The translations under genes were made by a program, and so were the position numbers. Below the pieces are notes generated by a model. The model was given only the letters and a program-made list of their open reading frames with translations. It was not told where the DNA came from and made no database searches. From Nocardia bhagyanarayanae (lineage in GTDB: Bacteria; Actinomycetota; Actinomycetes; Mycobacteriales; Mycobacteriaceae), in NCBI RefSeq assembly GCF_006716565.1, contig NZ_VFPG01000001.1, positions 1,736,001-1,800,000 on the forward strand: 64,000 nt of DNA. Reading direction: 5' to 3'. Below, one piece after another: positions 6,158 to 13,832 of this stretch (positions within the stretch are counted from its first letter, which is position 1; each line of letters begins with the position of its first letter).

Positions 6158-8563
6158 ATGGCCAATGGGATTATTGATGCGAGTATTCCTGCAGTGCCTG
6201 AAATAGCTGGATTTCTGAAGTATGAGCTCGACAGGGCGATGCGACCTGGCGCAGATGAATTCTCCTCTTTGGTGACATCGATTCGTGTCGGCGTGCAGAA
6301 AGACCTGAGCTTGGAAGCTGTTCGCCTATCGCGGCAGATCGGCGAGGTTGTCGGCAGAAATTCCACAAATTTTCGGGCCACGATCGAAACCGGTCTTGCG
6401 AGAACCGATTCTGTTGGGGGTTACGCCGGTGTCGACCATATGGCGGGCCGTACGTATGAATTCGATCACATGACGCCGGTCAGTGCGGCGCGGGCGGTCG
6501 AGCGAATCCAAAACCGTCGCATGCTTTTCGACGAGGACTCGACAGCGCCGACATCGCTACAAACGGAAAGATATGTGGCGGCATCCATTGCTGACCCGGT
6601 TGAGTCCGACTATCGCGGACCCGTCGAGGAGCCGTTGGCGGCTGATACTCCGCAGGACGGCGCCGCAGTGGCCCCCGGCGAGGAACAGACGGAGGATGTC
6701 GACGCCGGGAACAACAACGAGAACAAGAAGAAGCCAGGTAAGCCGACCAATGTTGCTCCGATCCCGAATCCCGGCGATCCGTTCTATGACGAATGGAAAT
6801 TGCTGCCAGAGTATCGGAAGAATTATTGGCGTGAATCTGGTATAGCCCCGTGGGGTAAAGATGTGCACCATGCTGTCGAGCAGCAAATCTTCGATAAATA
6901 TCCCGGAATCTTCGATGAGGACGAACGTCACGACTACTCGAATCTGCGCGGCATTTGGATGTCCATTGCAGACGAATTTCACAGAGGTACGATTCGAAAG
7001 GCTTGGAATGCTGTCTATTTGCGCCTCCAGGAGCTAGGTATTCTGCCCGAAGATCCGCAAGAGGTGACGGGCTCGGATGCGCAGAACGCCCGAGAGGCTC
7101 TGCTCTTCTGGGCGTTGGTGATCGACATGCTGTTCGGTGGGAAGTTCTTCCCGACCCCGGACATCGTAAATCATCCTGATTTCGAAGATTTTCTTCGTGA
7201 GCTCGGCCTTACGCCCGCGCAGATCGCAGCTTTCCGGAAGCTTACGGACGAACAGAAGCTCGCCTTTCTGCGAGCCCTGTTGGCGAGGTGGACGAACGCT
7301 CGAAGTCCGTTCGAAGAATACTTCCCCTCGGTCGAGCGGCAGGCGCCGCGCTACAAACCCTCAGCACCGAACCAAAATGATGCTGATTCGGACGATCGGT
7401 CACGTGTGCCAGCATCGGCTATACCTCCTGGTAGTCCGCAACCAGGGTTCCGCTTACCGTCAGCTCAGATCGACCAGCGGCGCCACAAGCCACAGAAGAT
7501 ACGGCCCGAGCTTCCGAAGATTCCTCAGCCACGGCCGATTCCGCAGCCACAGGCCGAAGCGCCGCAGGAACAACAGCCGCCACAGCAACCCCCGCAGCAG
7601 CAACATGTGCCGCAGCAGCAGCCGCAGCAGCAGCAACAGACGCCGCAACAGCAGCAGCCCCCGCAACAACCCCCGCATGAACAGCAACCGGTGGACCCCG
7701 CGCCGCAGCAACAGCCGCAGAACGAGCCGCCGCGAGGACCGGTGCTCCCTGGCACACCCGACGGCTACCGGTGGTCGCCGAATGGAGCCGATGGCTGGAA
7801 GTTGCTGCCCAACAACCCCGGTGCGCCATTCCAGTACCCGAACAAGCTTCCGGACCCTCCGCTCGGGCACGGCTGGACATTCGACGGCAAGAACATGCAG
7901 CTGGTACCGCTACCGGAGGGCTGGTGGTATGACCCTCGGTTCAAAGGGAACCTGCTGCCACCGATCCCCAAGGACACCCATTGGGAATACAACAACGAGG
8001 ATACGAGCAAACCCCCGGAGTGGCGTGTGGTCCCGGACGGCGGGACGGATCCGCTGCACGGTGAGCGCCAGTGGTACCCCTACATGTTCCAGGCTCCGCC
8101 GTTTTGGAAGTGGGAGTCGAACCACAAGGGTGGCTGGTATTTGATCCCGGATCCGTATGATCCTCGCGTCGTTCCGCCCGAGCTCCGGCCACGTGAAACG
8201 AAGCCGCCTAGCGGTGACAGTGGCGGATGGCGCTGGCCGTCGTTCGAGATGCCGTACCTCCCGCTGCCCGGCCCCGGCAGGGTGTTCCGACTTCCGTGGC
8301 GAGTCCCGATGCCACGGCCTGCCGCGACCGGGCCGGCGACCGAGGTGCCGAGTGACATCCCGATTCCGGATACCACGACCCCGGAGCCCACTCCGAGTCC
8401 GGCCCCGGCTCCCACCCCGGCCCCGGCTCCCACCCCGGTACCGGCACCCGCTCCTGCTCCGGCTCCGGCTCCCGAAGTCCCGGCCACCCCGGCTCCCGCA
8501 CCGGAACAGCCGCAACCCCAACCCACCCCGCGGCGGCGGGACGACCCGTCACTACGTGTCTAG
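6158..8563 (+). CDS. Large modular protein with HNH/Endo VII-like nuclease toxin motif
   Basis: An 801-residue protein. Residues 1-130 form an alpha-helical N-terminus; 150-205 is an acidic, Asn/Lys-rich linker. Residues 206-390 carry GKDVHHAVEQQ (His237, His238), DERHDYSNLRGI (His258) and EFHRGTIRKAWN (His275). This set matches the pattern 'HHA(I/V)EQQ ... LHSLENLRGI ... HLSxIRxxWN' that I associate with HNH/Endo VII-fold polymorphic nuclease toxins. Then come a Gln/Pro-rich stretch (about 445-530), Trp/Tyr/Pro-rich modules (about 540-700: PNGADGWKLLPNN, GWWYDPRFKGNLLPP) and a Pro-Ala-Pro tail. Early codons are AT-rich, suggesting acquisition. Placed after two Imm11-like genes and before tail genes, it is probably a DNase cargo of the tail particle. 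A nuclease domain in the middle of the chain is unusual. A structural protein with a chance motif is the alternative. Confidence 0.6.
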   Translation: MANGIIDASIPAVPEIAGFLKYELDRAMRPGADEFSSLVTSIRVGVQKDLSLEAVRLSRQIGEVVGRNSTNFRATIETGLARTDSVGGYAGVDHMAGRTYEFDHMTPVSAARAVERIQNRRMLFDEDSTAPTSLQTERYVAASIADPVESDYRGPVEEPLAADTPQDGAAVAPGEEQTEDVDAGNNNENKKKPGKPTNVAPIPNPGDPFYDEWKLLPEYRKNYWRESGIAPWGKDVHHAVEQQIFDKYPGIFDEDERHDYSNLRGIWMSIADEFHRGTIRKAWNAVYLRLQELGILPEDPQEVTGSDAQNAREALLFWALVIDMLFGGKFFPTPDIVNHPDFEDFLRELGLTPAQIAAFRKLTDEQKLAFLRALLARWTNARSPFEEYFPSVERQAPRYKPSAPNQNDADSDDRSRVPASAIPPGSPQPGFRLPSAQIDQRRHKPQKIRPELPKIPQPRPIPQPQAEAPQEQQPPQQPPQQQHVPQQQPQQQQQTPQQQQPPQQPPHEQQPVDPAPQQQPQNEPPRGPVLPGTPDGYRWSPNGADGWKLLPNNPGAPFQYPNKLPDPPLGHGWTFDGKNMQLVPLPEGWWYDPRFKGNLLPPIPKDTHWEYNNEDTSKPPEWRVVPDGGTDPLHGERQWYPYMFQAPPFWKWESNHKGGWYLIPDPYDPRVVPPELRPRETKPPSGDSGGWRWPSFEMPYLPLPGPGRVFRLPWRVPMPRPAATGPATEVPSDIPIPDTTTPEPTPSPAPAPTPAPAPTPVPAPAPAPAPAPEVPATPAPAPEQPQPQPTPRRRDDPSLRV

Positions 8564-8587
8564 CGAAGCAAGGGAATTCAGAAATCC

Positions 8588-9217
8588 GTGTCTGACAACG
8601 AAACAGTCGAATCCGTCCAGTTCTACAACCATCAGCCACCGCCCTCGTATACGAAAACCGAGCATGGGCAGCTGGTTACGCCCGAGTTCTTGGCGTTCGT
8701 GCAGCATGCGCTGACAGGCGGACTCTCCGAATCGGAGAAGACCGCGGAGTTGGATCCGCAAGTGCGGTCGTTGGCTGAAGAGCTGTCGGTGATTCACCTT
8801 CCGGAATGGCACGACTCGGTCGGACGTAAGCGTGCCGAACCCACCGTCACCACCATCAAGCAAGCCACCCGGGTCGCCGAGTATCTCGTGCAGCGCGGCG
8901 TCCGTTGGCATCCCGAGCTGGAGACGATCCGTTGGGTGCCGACACCGGGCGGGCCACCTGGCGCGTTCGATATCGGTCTGCATGTGACCAAGGACGAGGA
9001 CGGCGCATGGCCGGTTCCGGACGTGGAGTCGTTCTACGACTTCGACGATATCGAAGTGACGCCGGCCGAGAACGGCCGATGGTGTGCCACCCACCCGCGC
9101 GGCCTCGCTGTCGAGGCCGCCACGAAAACCGAAGCCTACGTCGGGATCGTCGATCAGCTGCGTGAGCGGATCGAAGGTATCCACGGCGTCGACGAAAGGC
9201 AGTCATCCGATGGGTGA
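8588..9217 (+). CDS. Hypothetical protein between toxin and tail terminator
   Basis: A 209-residue protein starting at GTG 8588. It is acidic and soluble, with TETVESVQFYNHQPPPSYTKTEHGQLVTPEFLAFVQHAL at the start and a compact domain YLVQRGVRWHPELETIRWVPTPGGPPGAFDIGLHVT near residues 100-140. I do not recognise it. It overlaps the next gene (tail terminator) by 8 bases and begins 24 bases after the toxin gene, so all three are probably co-translated. In an ordinary siphophage this slot would hold head-tail connector proteins; an adaptor between toxin and tail, or a toxin chaperone, are possibilities from position only. Confidence 0.65.
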   Translation: MSDNETVESVQFYNHQPPPSYTKTEHGQLVTPEFLAFVQHALTGGLSESEKTAELDPQVRSLAEELSVIHLPEWHDSVGRKRAEPTVTTIKQATRVAEYLVQRGVRWHPELETIRWVPTPGGPPGAFDIGLHVTKDEDGAWPVPDVESFYDFDDIEVTPAENGRWCATHPRGLAVEAATKTEAYVGIVDQLRERIEGIHGVDERQSSDG

Positions 9218-9647
9218 ACGAATAGTGTTCCCGGACATCGAGACCACTCTGATCGGCTTTCTCGCCGCGGAGCTCGCCGCGATTTCCGATTCCGCACAGG
9301 TGGTCGGCAGGATTCCGGATCCACGGCCGACGCGAATGGTTCGCGTCAGCCGCAACGACCGGAAGAAGCGTGTCGACCGCGAGGATCGTGAAGGTCTTCG
9401 TGGGCCGAACCTGATCCTCGATCGCCCACGCATGGTGCTCGAGTGCTATGACGACGGCGGCGCCGCTGCGACGCTGGCCGGTATCGTGCGCGCCATCTTG
9501 GCCGCGGCATCGCCGGGTTACCTCGGCACGGTGTGGTGCGACCACATCGACGATGTCGGTGTCGAAAACGACACCGATCCCGCTACTTCCGCCCCTCGGC
9601 AAATCATCACTGCCGACCTCTACGTGCGAGGTTCTGTCCTCGCCTGA
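9210..9647 (+). CDS. Tail terminator/completion protein
   Basis: A 145-residue protein resembling the actinophage tail terminator group: MGERIVFPDIETTLIGFLAAELAAI..., then a beta-rich core (RMVRVSRND, PRMVLECYDDGGAAATLAGIVRAIL, LGTVWCDHIDDVGV) and an ending DPATSAPRQIITADLYVRG typical of proteins that cap the tail tube. The start ATG overlaps the previous gene, with GAAAGG upstream. It lies directly before the tail-tube gene, as in siphophages. A tail terminator without any capsid or portal gene upstream supports a tail-only particle. Confidence 0.6.
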   Translation: MGERIVFPDIETTLIGFLAAELAAISDSAQVVGRIPDPRPTRMVRVSRNDRKKRVDREDREGLRGPNLILDRPRMVLECYDDGGAAATLAGIVRAILAAASPGYLGTVWCDHIDDVGVENDTDPATSAPRQIITADLYVRGSVLA

Positions 9648-9720
9648 CTCCCTCTGCAACGGAGTCACAACTGAATAACCAATCCCTAGGGCCTGCGCAA
9701 CATCCCAAGGGAGAAACACA

Positions 9721-10308
9721 ATGGCTCTGCCTTCCAGCAAGTTCATCGGCGCGGGCACCCCGAACATTGCCGTCACCGGCGGTGTCCTGGTCGGCCCGCT
9801 CAACACTCCGCTGCCGACCTCGGCGTCCGACACCATCAACGCCGCGCTGAAGCCGCTCGGTTACGTCTCCGAAGACGGCATCGAGTCCAGGGGCGAGCGC
9901 AAGGTCGAGACGGTCAAGGACTGGAACGCCGACATCATCGCGCAGCTGCAGACCGAGCACTCGGTGCGTTTCGGTCTGACCCTTTACGCGGTGTGGGACA
10001 AGGACGTGCTCGGTGAGGTGTTCGGTCCGGAGAACCTGACCGTCACCGCCGCCACCGCCACCACCGGCACCCTGCTCAAGGTGAAGGAGACCGGTTCGGT
10101 GTTGCCTTCGCGCGCATGGGTGTTCGACATGAAGAACGACACCAAGAAGCTGCGCATCGTCCTGCCGAACGCCAGGATCGCGCAGGTGACGGAGAAGAAG
10201 TTCGTCTCCAAGGAACTGGCCGGCTTCACCATCACCGTCGAGGCGTTCAAGGACGACACCGGTGTGAAGGCCTATCGCTACCTCGACGACGGCGTCTTCG
10301 CCGTCTGA
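9721..10308 (+). CDS. Major tail tube protein
   Basis: A 195-residue structural protein that would polymerise into the tube of a long non-contractile tail. It reads MALPSSKFIGAGTPNIAVTGGVLVGPLNTPLPTSASDTINAALKPLGYVSEDGIES..., has the SVRFGLTLYAVWDKDVLGEVFGPENLTVT block and ends with a beta-rich domain (FTITVEAFKDDTGVKAYRYLDDG) like actinophage major tail proteins. AAGGGAGAA precedes the ATG. A strong 15-bp hairpin follows at 10315, probably boosting this gene over its neighbours. There is no sheath gene nearby, so the tail is of the flexible siphovirus type. Confidence 0.85.
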   Translation: MALPSSKFIGAGTPNIAVTGGVLVGPLNTPLPTSASDTINAALKPLGYVSEDGIESRGERKVETVKDWNADIIAQLQTEHSVRFGLTLYAVWDKDVLGEVFGPENLTVTAATATTGTLLKVKETGSVLPSRAWVFDMKNDTKKLRIVLPNARIAQVTEKKFVSKELAGFTITVEAFKDDTGVKAYRYLDDGVFAV

Positions 10309-10314
10309 CAAGCC

Positions 10315-10366
10315 CCCAGCGGCAGCGGGATTCAACCTATGCGCAGGCCCGCCCGCTGCCGCTGGG
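10315..10366 (+). terminator. Strong hairpin after tail tube gene
   Basis: CCCAGCGGCAGCGGG pairs perfectly with CCCGCTGCCGCTGGG across a 22-base loop. It begins a few bases after the tail-tube stop and lacks a T-run. It could act as a partial terminator or a 3' stabiliser so that tube protein is made in excess of the chaperones. Confidence 0.55.
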
Positions 10367-10415
10367 CCCTTCATAACGCCTGCGCCTACCGACAATCGTG
10401 AAAGGGTCTGCGCCC

Positions 10416-10697
10416 ATGACTACTGCGCCTGTTGTACCGAACTCCACCAAGGTCAAGGACGACTTCGTCCGGCAGGTGGGCGATATCGAAATCCGGCTCC
10501 CGTCATTGTCTTATCTCAAGCCGGGCTTGATCCGGCGGATTCGCCGACTGCACGATATCGACGCCATGTACACGCTCATCGAGCTGACCGTCTCGGCCGA
10601 GGCTCTGGCGGTGCTGGACGAGATGGATCAGGACGAATACCAGGCGCTGCTGGATGCGTGGCGAATCCATTCGGGGGTCGGCCTGGGGGAATCCTGA
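10416..10697 (+). CDS. Tail assembly chaperone, short form (gpG-like)
   Basis: A 93-residue protein starting MTTAPVVPNSTKVKDD, with helices VGDIEIRLPSLSYLKPGLIRRIRRLHDIDAMYTLIELTV and VLDEMDQDEYQALLDAW. Size, helicity and position between tail tube and tape measure match the G protein of the G/GT tail-chaperone pair, which loads tube subunits on the tape measure. The frame closes at TGA 10695-10697, just after GGGGGAA (10685-10691), where a -1 shift would enter the overlapping frame. An upstream in-frame ATG at 10398 lacks support. Confidence 0.75.
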   Translation: MTTAPVVPNSTKVKDDFVRQVGDIEIRLPSLSYLKPGLIRRIRRLHDIDAMYTLIELTVSAEALAVLDEMDQDEYQALLDAWRIHSGVGLGES

Positions 10698-11089
10698 GCC
10701 TCGATGCTCTTCTCGAAGAGCATACCGAGGCTATCGAGTACGACCTGATCACCATCGGCCTCCGGCTGCGCATGCTCGGTACGGATGACCTCAGCTGGCG
10801 TGATCTGAAAGCGCTGATCAAGCAGGCGCCCGCGGATTCCGCGCTGGCGCGTTCGGTCTACGGCGAGGACCACCAGTGGCAGCTCGGCCAGCATCTGCTG
10901 GCCGATATGGCGGACTCTTTGCGATGGCTGGTGTGGTCGAAGACCAAGGCGGCGCAGGATGGTCGGGACCGTCCCGAGCCGATTCCACGGCCGGGCGTCA
11001 CACGCGGCGTCGAACGGATCGGGACAGCCGCCAGCATCGAAGCGATGAACGACTTCCTGACCTGGGACGATCAGCGCCCGTCGCCGTGA
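10658..11089 (+). CDS. Tail assembly chaperone T extension (by -1 frameshift)
   Basis: This frame overlaps the end of the chaperone gene in the -1 frame and has no good start of its own (GTG 10658 lacks a ribosome-binding site). It is probably read as a fusion: frame 0 ...RIHSGVGLG, then -1 frame GILSLDALLEEHTEAIEYDLITIGLRLRMLGTDDLSWRDLKALIKQ and so on. The domain is helical, with a WRDLKALIKQAPADSALARS block resembling actinophage chaperone T regions, and ends about residue 143. A long form in the -1 frame with the slip near the end of G is the standard siphophage arrangement. Confidence 0.7.
   Translation: MANPFGGRPGGILSLDALLEEHTEAIEYDLITIGLRLRMLGTDDLSWRDLKALIKQAPADSALARSVYGEDHQWQLGQHLLADMADSLRWLVWSKTKAAQDGRDRPEPIPRPGVTRGVERIGTAASIEAMNDFLTWDDQRPSP
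10685..10691 (+). other. Candidate -1 slippery site GGGGGAA
   Basis: The G5-A2 run occurs one codon before the short chaperone stop, and the -1 frame is open from here to 11089. G-rich then A heptamers are used for the tail-chaperone frameshift in other actinophages. This is an inference from sequence alone. Confidence 0.55.
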
Positions 11090-11172
11090 GAGTCCGCGAG
11101 GCATTCGCGAACACGATTCTTCTCTTTCCGACAGCAGGTGTCGGCCCGTGAGCGAAGAGGTTTGGAAGAAGA

Positions 11173-12942
11173 ATGGCACCTATAGACAAAGACGACCGGC
11201 CGGACCGGCCGAAGTCGAATCCGGGTAGCGGCGGTCAGAGTCGCACGGCAGCCCCGATTCCTGATCATAAGAAGTCACCGAGTTCGGTTGTCGGCGCGAA
11301 GAGTTCCGGCCGTGCCGTGATCGCCGATGGCCTGCCGGCGCCGGTGTTCGGCATTCCGGCGCACCCGGGATTCTTTCAGGAGCCGCCGGGCTTCCTGGCG
11401 CGACTACAGCGAATACCGATCGCCGGTGGACCATCCCCTGTTCGGCACTCGACGTTTCTGTTCAAGAATCAGCCCGGCGCGTTCTACGGATTCGGTACGA
11501 AACACGATCTCGAAATCGGCGCGGACAGCCGATTGCGCAGAGCGACGATATTCGGCTCGAAATCGGCGAAAGAGATTCTGTTCGCCGCCGATGGCACCGC
11601 GACCGTCGTACCGGTGAGTCCGGACCAGAAGCCGTACCAGCTGCGACCGTGGTCGGCGAGCGCCGAAGCCGGAAGCGATCACACCGCGGCGCCGGCCGGT
11701 GGCAACGGCGCGTCCCGGCCGGCGGCCGTGGCTCCAGCGCGACAGCCGGCCGGCGTGATCGCGGGCGGTAGCCCCGTCCACGGCCCGGCGCGCGATTCCG
11801 GATCGTCCGTGCAGGACTATGGATCCCGTATCCACGTGCCGGGACCGGCTCTCGGTACGGGGATCGTCGGCAGTGTGCCACCGGGTGACATCGACGATGA
11901 CCCGTACCTGCCCGCGCCGGACGACGCCACCGCGCCACCCGAGGAACAAGCCCCCCGTCCGCGTCGCGGCGGTCACCGGTTCGGTGGCCGAGGCGAGTTG
12001 CCCGACCGCAAACGGGTTCCCGAGCTGCTGTCGCGCGTCGCGGGCGGCATTCCCCGCATGTCCACGGGCGGTCGCGTCGTCGGTCGCGGAACGTCGACGA
12101 GTGATGACAACCTCTCTTGGCTGTCCAACGGTGAATTCGTCGTCAACGCGGATGCGGCATCGAGGGCACTTCCCTTGCTGGAAGCCTTGAACTCCGGATG
12201 GGTTCCGTCGTCGGATTTCTTGCAAGGGATTCTGCCTGGATTCATGTCGCCACCCCAGGTGTCGACCGATGCGGGCGCGGGATTCGATCCCATGGCGTTC
12301 CTCTTGGGATCGAATCAGGGATCCAACCTGAACTCCTTGCTCGCGCCGTTTCGAACACATCCCGTCGGAACAGTCGATTCCCCCGCGACCCCACAGGCGA
12401 AGACGCTGGAGCTACCGGGACCGACGATCTCCGAAAACCCTTCGGATGTCGAGGAATCCGGCGGCTGGGAAGGTCTGGACACGAACGACGTGATCTCCAG
12501 CGGGTTGTCCTCCGCTATCACCGGCGGTGTGCGCGGCGGTCTGTTCGGTGCGATCAAGGGCGGCATCACGGGCGTGGCTTCCGAGGCCGGTGGTCAGATC
12601 GGCGCCGCGATCGGCACGGCCCTCGGCGCCGGGCTCGGTCCGGCGGCCCCGATCGCCACCGCGGTCGGCGCGACCCTCGGTTCCACCGTTGGCCAGCTCG
12701 CCGCCGAGACGGTGCTGAAGCCGGTCGAGGTGGTGGGCAAGTATGCCGCCGATACCGCGAAAGAGGTGATCGGCAGCGGCTTCGGCCTGGTCGATCTCGC
12801 GAAAGGTCCGGGCGGTCATACCGCTCGGCAGGACATTTACAACTTCAACGGCATGGACCCGAAGAGCGTCGCGATAGCGGTGGAAAGGGTTCGCCGGCGC
12901 CGCACGCTGGCGCAGCAACGCGGAGGAGGTCTCGGTCGATGA
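11173..12942 (+). CDS. Short tape-measure-like protein
   Basis: A 589-residue protein in the tape-measure slot. The N-terminal 300 residues are Pro/Gly/Ser-rich rather than the usual long coiled coil. Around 300-345 is the motif GGRVVGRGTSTSDDNLSWLSNGEFVVNADAA seen near the end of many actinophage tape measures. Around 440-530 is a Gly/Ala-zipper membrane-like segment (GGVRGGLFGAIKGGITGVASEAGGQIGAAIGTALGAGLGPAAP in full, described here by pattern). The C-terminus (NFNGMDPKSVAIAVERVRRRRTLAQQRGG) is tape-measure-like. It is short for the role: at about 1.5 angstrom per residue the tail would be under 90 nm. It overlaps the next gene by 4 bases. Confidence 0.65.
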   Translation: MAPIDKDDRPDRPKSNPGSGGQSRTAAPIPDHKKSPSSVVGAKSSGRAVIADGLPAPVFGIPAHPGFFQEPPGFLARLQRIPIAGGPSPVRHSTFLFKNQPGAFYGFGTKHDLEIGADSRLRRATIFGSKSAKEILFAADGTATVVPVSPDQKPYQLRPWSASAEAGSDHTAAPAGGNGASRPAAVAPARQPAGVIAGGSPVHGPARDSGSSVQDYGSRIHVPGPALGTGIVGSVPPGDIDDDPYLPAPDDATAPPEEQAPRPRRGGHRFGGRGELPDRKRVPELLSRVAGGIPRMSTGGRVVGRGTSTSDDNLSWLSNGEFVVNADAASRALPLLEALNSGWVPSSDFLQGILPGFMSPPQVSTDAGAGFDPMAFLLGSNQGSNLNSLLAPFRTHPVGTVDSPATPQAKTLELPGPTISENPSDVEESGGWEGLDTNDVISSGLSSAITGGVRGGLFGAIKGGITGVASEAGGQIGAAIGTALGAGLGPAAPIATAVGATLGSTVGQLAAETVLKPVEVVGKYAADTAKEVIGSGFGLVDLAKGPGGHTARQDIYNFNGMDPKSVAIAVERVRRRRTLAQQRGGGLGR

Positions 12943-13832
12943 CCCACCAGCTCTTGGATACGCACGACACGAAAGTCGTCGTGTGGGACATCAACGGGAG
13001 GGTCTGGCATCTGGCAGGTGTCAATTCGGGTCGCGAGGGGGTGCGGCTGACGAAACAGGCCGGATTCATGTTCGCACCGGTGCAGCTGCTGGTGTCGGAG
13101 GGTGCGAGGCAGGATGGCGCGACGTTCTTGCGGTCGGTGCGATCGAAGAAGGAATGGGATTTCCTGGTGCTCATCTCCGGGACGGCGAAAAGCGCCGCGA
13201 TGGACCCGGTTCGGGATTTCCACGCGGTGCATGACGCCTGGTTCCGTGGGTGGTCCACCGACAAGCCGGTGACCGTTGGATATTTCACTCGCCATCAAGG
13301 CTGGCGGTTCCAGCAAGCACAGCTCGATGCGGCGCCGGAATTCGTGGGTGACGTCGATCCGGCTCGCAGTGCCCTCGCGGCGTACAAGATGTCGGCGGTT
13401 GCCCTGGATCCGCTCGAACGGCACTTCGAGGAGACCTCGGTGTGGACCAACGCTTCCGGCTTCGGCGAAGGCACGGTCCGTGCCCGCAATGCCGCCGACC
13501 AGCCCGCCTGGCCGCGCTACACGATGAACGGCCCAGGCCGTTGGTCGATTCTGGATCCGGTCGGCGGTGACCTGCTGCGCCTGGTCCAGACGCCGGTATT
13601 GAAGGTCGACGAGACACTGCGCATCGATACGCATCCACGCCATCGCACGGCTCGGGTGTACACGACCGGTACTTCGCAGTTCCGCAATGTGTGGCCGCGA
13701 CTCGCGGGCCGTCGGTGGATGGCTTCGTTGCCGCCGTGGAGTTCCAGCGATATCACCGTGAAGGTGGAGGGCGGAAATACGAGCTCGAGTCTGATCGTCG
13801 CCGTGACTCCCCGATCCTCGAGGCCCTTCTGA
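12939..13832 (+). CDS. Distal tail/minor tail protein
   Basis: A 297-residue protein following the tape measure, with ATG overlapping its stop and GGAGGAGG upstream. It begins MTHQLLDTHDTKVVVWDINGRVWHLAGVNSGREGVRLTKQ and has beta-rich blocks (FLRSVRSKKEWDFLVLISG, KPVTVGYFTRHQGWRFQQ, RTARVYTTGTSQFRNVWPRL) typical of siphovirus distal tail (Dit-like) proteins, which form the ring joining the tube to the baseplate. It overlaps the next gene by one base (TGATG). The order tape measure, Dit, Gp37-like hub is that of siphophages of Rhodococcus and Nocardia. Confidence 0.7.
   Translation: MTHQLLDTHDTKVVVWDINGRVWHLAGVNSGREGVRLTKQAGFMFAPVQLLVSEGARQDGATFLRSVRSKKEWDFLVLISGTAKSAAMDPVRDFHAVHDAWFRGWSTDKPVTVGYFTRHQGWRFQQAQLDAAPEFVGDVDPARSALAAYKMSAVALDPLERHFEETSVWTNASGFGEGTVRARNAADQPAWPRYTMNGPGRWSILDPVGGDLLRLVQTPVLKVDETLRIDTHPRHRTARVYTTGTSQFRNVWPRLAGRRWMASLPPWSSSDITVKVEGGNTSSSLIVAVTPRSSRPF

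Noticed and set aside
7419..8526. Gly/Ala/Cys- and Gly/Ala-rich minus-strand frames opposite the Pro/Gln-rich part of the toxin gene
   Set aside because: These are antisense shadows of CAG/CCG and GCC/CCG codon runs.
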